From CAVQEK01 sp964596645 (GTDB lineage Bacteria; Bacteroidota; Bacteroidia; Cytophagales; Cyclobacteriaceae): a DNA stretch of 28,062 bases. Below are positions 25,493 through 28,062 of the stretch, piece after piece (position 1 is the stretch's first letter; each line of letters opens with the position of its first letter). The notes beneath the pieces were generated by a model that was not told the origin of the DNA, made no database searches, and was given only the letters and a program-made list of their open reading frames with translations. The stretch is taken from positions 1-28,062 of the forward strand of contig CAZQVB010000050.1 of NCBI GenBank assembly GCA_964596645.1. The letters run 5' to 3'. The translations under genes were made by a program, and so were the position numbers.

Positions 25493-27768
25493 AACTGTTC
25501 TATGTTTTCAGCCTTCCTTACCGATACGGCAGTTATTTTATATTCAGGCTCTTTCGATATCGGGTCGTAGTTGTCCGCCACTATTCTGTTCACCAGAAAC
25601 TCCTTGTCGTAAAATGCCGCGAACATCACACCCTGCGTTTCAGCTTCGCTTATTTCCAGTCGACCCGTCATGGTGCCGTACTGGCTGTCTACCTCTATCA
25701 TATCGCCGGCTTTCAGCCCCTTAGCCCGTGCATCGAGCGGGTGCATCACAAATCGGGCAGGCCCGCTGCCATCTTTCAGCGACTCTATCTTGTCCGTCAT
25801 GGTGCCGGTATGCCACTGCTCCACCACACGGCCTGTGGTCAGGAATAATGGTCTGGCGGCCGTGGGCTGTTCCGGGCTGGGTATGTACGGCCGGAGAAAT
25901 ACGATGGCGCGCTTGTCGGGCTGTCCGTAAAACTCCACTTGCTTGCCTGCTGGTACGAATGGGTCTTCCTGCGTATAGCGGCGTGTAGTGCCCGGGTGCT
26001 CCTCGGTAGGGCAGGGCCAGAGCAGTCCGCGCGTCTGCCGTAGCCGCTCCCGTGTAATACCCGAAAAGTCGTAATAGCTGTGGGCCGACAACTGTCGGTA
26101 CTCCTCCCAGCATTCTGCCGGCGTATCGTATTTGATCAGGCTGCCGTGGCCCATGCGGCGGGCAAAATCCACCAAAATGTCGAAATCGCTGCGTGCCTGG
26201 CCGGGGGGGTCAAATAATTTTTGGATAAGCTGGTAGCGCCGCTCCGACTGTCCATACACGCCTTCTTTTTCTATCCACAAGGCCGCGGGCAGCAGCACGT
26301 CTGCCAGCTTGGCCGTTTCTGTGTCGTGAAAGATCTCAGCCACTACCAGAAAGCATTTTTCCATTGCCTTGCGTGCAGAGCCCAGATCGGGCATCGATTG
26401 TGCCGGATTGGTGCACATCACCAGAGCCGCTTTTACTTTTTCTTCGCCCATGGCGCGGAAGAGGTTTACGGCATCGAGGCCGGGCTTGGGCTGAATGGTG
26501 CCCTCCGGCACCCCCCACAGTTTCTCCATCTCTCTGCGGTGCTGCTCGTTGGCCACCACCCGACCGTTGGGCAGCAGGTGCGAGAGCGATCCTGTGTCGC
26601 GCACGCCACCACAGGCGTTGGACTGCCCGGTGAGCGACATCGGTGTGGCGCCCGGCCGGCAGATCTGGCCCGTGATCAGGTGCATGCTGTTTAGTGTGTT
26701 GTTGAGAAACACCCCCTGAATGCGCTGATTTACGCCCATCGTCCACATGGACATGCTGGCCCCGGCAGAGGCAAAGAGGTAAGCGGCCTCTTCGATCTGC
26801 CGCACGGTAAGGCCCAAGGTATTGGCCACTTTTTGCGGCGCAAAGTCTACCAGAAAATTTTTAAAATCCTCAAAAGATACTTCACTCTGCCCATCGCTAA
26901 ATTTCACATGCTGATCGATAAACGCGCGATTGATCCAGTCGTGGCGCACAAACTCGTGCATCATGGCATTGAGCAGCAACTGATCAGTGCCGGGTATCAC
27001 GGGCAGGTGCAGGTCTGCACGTTGGGCCGTTTGCGTGCGGCGGGGGTCCACCACTATTATTTTTACTTTAGGGTTCTCTTTTTTCCTGATCATGATGCGC
27101 TCCCAGAGTGGTGGGTGGCATTCGTAGGTGTTGGAGCCCATAAGAAAGAAACAGTCGGCATGGTCGATGTCGGCATAGGCACCGGGCGGCTCATCTTTGC
27201 CGTACACCTGGGTGTAGCCCGCGGCGGCCGATGCCATGCAGAGGCGGGGGTTGCCGTCTACATTGTTGGTGCGTAAGCCGGCTTTGAACAGCTTATTGGC
27301 CGTGTAGCTTTCTTCTGTGTACAACTGGCCGGAACCGTAAAAAGCCACGCTGTCCGGACCGTGTTCCTCTATATTTTCTTTGAATTTGCGCACCACCAGA
27401 TCCATGGCCTCTTCCCAGGTGGCATCCACTAAAATGCCGTTTTTCCTGATCTTGGGCGTAGTGAGCCTGTTGGGCAGTTTGGTGAGGCTGGCCAGGGTAG
27501 AGCCTTTTATGCAGATAATGCCTTTGTTGTGCGCCTCCTGATCGCCGCGTATGCGTACCACCTGATTGTCGCGCATGCCGACCATCACACCACAGCCGGT
27601 GCCACAGTAGCGGCACACCGACTTGTGCCACGAGCTCGCGGGCCCTTCACCCGTTATAATCTCGGTGATGCCCCAGGCGCCCAGAGCCATGCCACCGACA
27701 GCCACAGCCCCCGTACCTATTTTTACAAAGTCGCGCCTTGATATGGTATCGTTAGTTTCTTTTCCCAT
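25489..27768 (-). CDS. napA: NapA-like periplasmic molybdopterin nitrate reductase
   Basis: The protein has 759 residues, somewhat shorter than proteobacterial NapA (about 830). A Tat signal (ISRRDFVKIGTGAVAVGGMA) is followed by a 4Fe-4S motif, CRYCGTGCG with Cys52, Cys55, Cys59 and Cys86, then the molybdopterin domains. GNPRLCMASAAAGY provides Cys177, the likely Mo ligand as in NapA. Further family motifs: MGSNTYECHPPLWERI, VDPRRTQTAQRADLHLPVIP, MWTMGVNQRIQGVFLNN, LTGQSNACGGVRDTGSLSHL, ADVLLPAALWIEKEGVYGQS and the C-terminal cofactor fold FLTTGRVVEQWHTGTMTDK. It would reduce nitrate to nitrite in the periplasm with electrons from the cytochrome encoded next. An assimilatory NasA or another oxyanion reductase is the alternative. 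No napB, napD, napG or napH lies in the window. Confidence 0.85.
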   Translation of the reverse strand: MGKETNDTISRRDFVKIGTGAVAVGGMALGAWGITEIITGEGPASSWHKSVCRYCGTGCGVMVGMRDNQVVRIRGDQEAHNKGIICIKGSTLASLTKLPNRLTTPKIRKNGILVDATWEEAMDLVVRKFKENIEEHGPDSVAFYGSGQLYTEESYTANKLFKAGLRTNNVDGNPRLCMASAAAGYTQVYGKDEPPGAYADIDHADCFFLMGSNTYECHPPLWERIMIRKKENPKVKIIVVDPRRTQTAQRADLHLPVIPGTDQLLLNAMMHEFVRHDWINRAFIDQHVKFSDGQSEVSFEDFKNFLVDFAPQKVANTLGLTVRQIEEAAYLFASAGASMSMWTMGVNQRIQGVFLNNTLNSMHLITGQICRPGATPMSLTGQSNACGGVRDTGSLSHLLPNGRVVANEQHRREMEKLWGVPEGTIQPKPGLDAVNLFRAMGEEKVKAALVMCTNPAQSMPDLGSARKAMEKCFLVVAEIFHDTETAKLADVLLPAALWIEKEGVYGQSERRYQLIQKLFDPPGQARSDFDILVDFARRMGHGSLIKYDTPAECWEEYRQLSAHSYYDFSGITRERLRQTRGLLWPCPTEEHPGTTRRYTQEDPFVPAGKQVEFYGQPDKRAIVFLRPYIPSPEQPTAARPLFLTTGRVVEQWHTGTMTDKIESLKDGSGPARFVMHPLDARAKGLKAGDMIEVDSQYGTMTGRLEISEAETQGVMFAAFYDKEFLVNRIVADNYDPISKEPEYKITAVSVRKAENIEQL

Positions 27769-28062
27769 AAGTGAAAAATTAAAATGGTAACCTGAACAGG
27801 TACACTACGCCGCCAAAGGATGTGCGGCCGATTTGATAAGCCGTTGAAAAATTAGGAATTATTGCCGGGAATTTGAAAAGGCAAAAGCGGAATTATAAAA
27901 AAAATGGTTGAATGCTCCTAAAAATTCATTCTAGGGCAAAGAAGGGAAGTGGCTGTGCCACTGATCATAAAAGAAGAAGAGAGCGATGCATGATTCAATT
28001 TAATTCTATGGTCTGTGCCCTTTAGATTTACAAAAGATAAATTTTCAAAGATTGTTATTATT
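27769..28062. promoter_or_regulatory. Upstream region of the Nap-like operon with a small dyad
   Basis: A short perfect dyad ACCTG-AA-CAGGT lies at 27790-27801, 22 bases before the napA start. A poor -7 box (TAATTTTT on the minus strand, about 27850-27860) may drive the operon. No clear FNR-type TTGATnnnnATCAA site was found. The rest is AT-rich with no gene. Confidence 0.3.

Noticed and set aside
24800..25570. A 256-residue open frame opposite the tetraheme cytochrome
   Set aside because: The minus strand has four CxxCH motifs and ATGA couplings; the plus frame is a low-complexity shadow rich in Val, His and Ala.
1..28062. CRISPR arrays, tRNA or rRNA genes
   Set aside because: No regularly spaced repeats, cloverleaf ends or conserved rRNA words were seen.

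Overview
The window looks like chromosome from a member of the Bacteroidota, probably the Cytophagales. The evidence is a FecI-type sigma / FecR / SusC / SusD cassette, a Bacteroidota-style leucyl-tRNA synthetase, a secreted RHS/YD protein of the type common in that phylum, and promoter boxes of the TAnnTTTG type. No rRNA, tRNA or CRISPR array was seen. Genes right of about 5.7 kb are moderately GC-rich. The left part, especially the RHS-like gene, is clearly AT-rich and looks acquired or fast-evolving.

Layout. (1) 1-2.3 kb is a decayed accessory patch: a possible IS21-type element end, the beheaded tip of a JAB-like toxin, a small secreted protein that may be its immunity partner, an XRE regulator, a cluster of REP-like hairpins, the tail of a second XRE-like gene with its terminator, and a wrecked REP-associated transposase (RAYT). 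(2) 2.3-7.2 kb holds a long secreted RHS/YD-repeat protein with no toxin tip, followed 29 bp later by a secreted coiled-coil protein with a predicted outer-membrane beta-barrel end. I treat these two as a possible undescribed pair. (3) 7.2-7.6 kb holds tandem REP-like repeats and an IS3 OrfA relic. (4) 7.6-13.8 kb holds a heparinase II/III-type polysaccharide lyase, the PLP-binding protein YggS, and leuS on the opposite strand. (5) 14.1-23.0 kb is a regulated outer-membrane uptake locus: ECF sigma factor, FecR anti-sigma factor, SusC with an STN signalling domain, SusD, a strong terminator, then two divergent paralogous alpha-helical proteins, one without a signal peptide and one with a Tat signal. 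There is no glycoside hydrolase, so the substrate is unknown. (6) 23.2-27.8 kb on the minus strand is a compact nitrate-reductase-like operon: a NapA-like molybdoenzyme, a tetraheme NapC/NirT cytochrome, a 62-residue two-helix membrane protein and an alginate-export-type porin. The first three genes are joined by ATGA overlaps.

How the parts probably work. The STN domain of SusC would sense ligand and signal through FecR to the sigma factor, which would drive FecR-SusCD. In the Nap-like operon the cytochrome would pass quinol electrons to the periplasmic molybdoenzyme. No napB, napD, napG or napH lies in the window. All family calls come from reading motifs by eye; no database search was possible.
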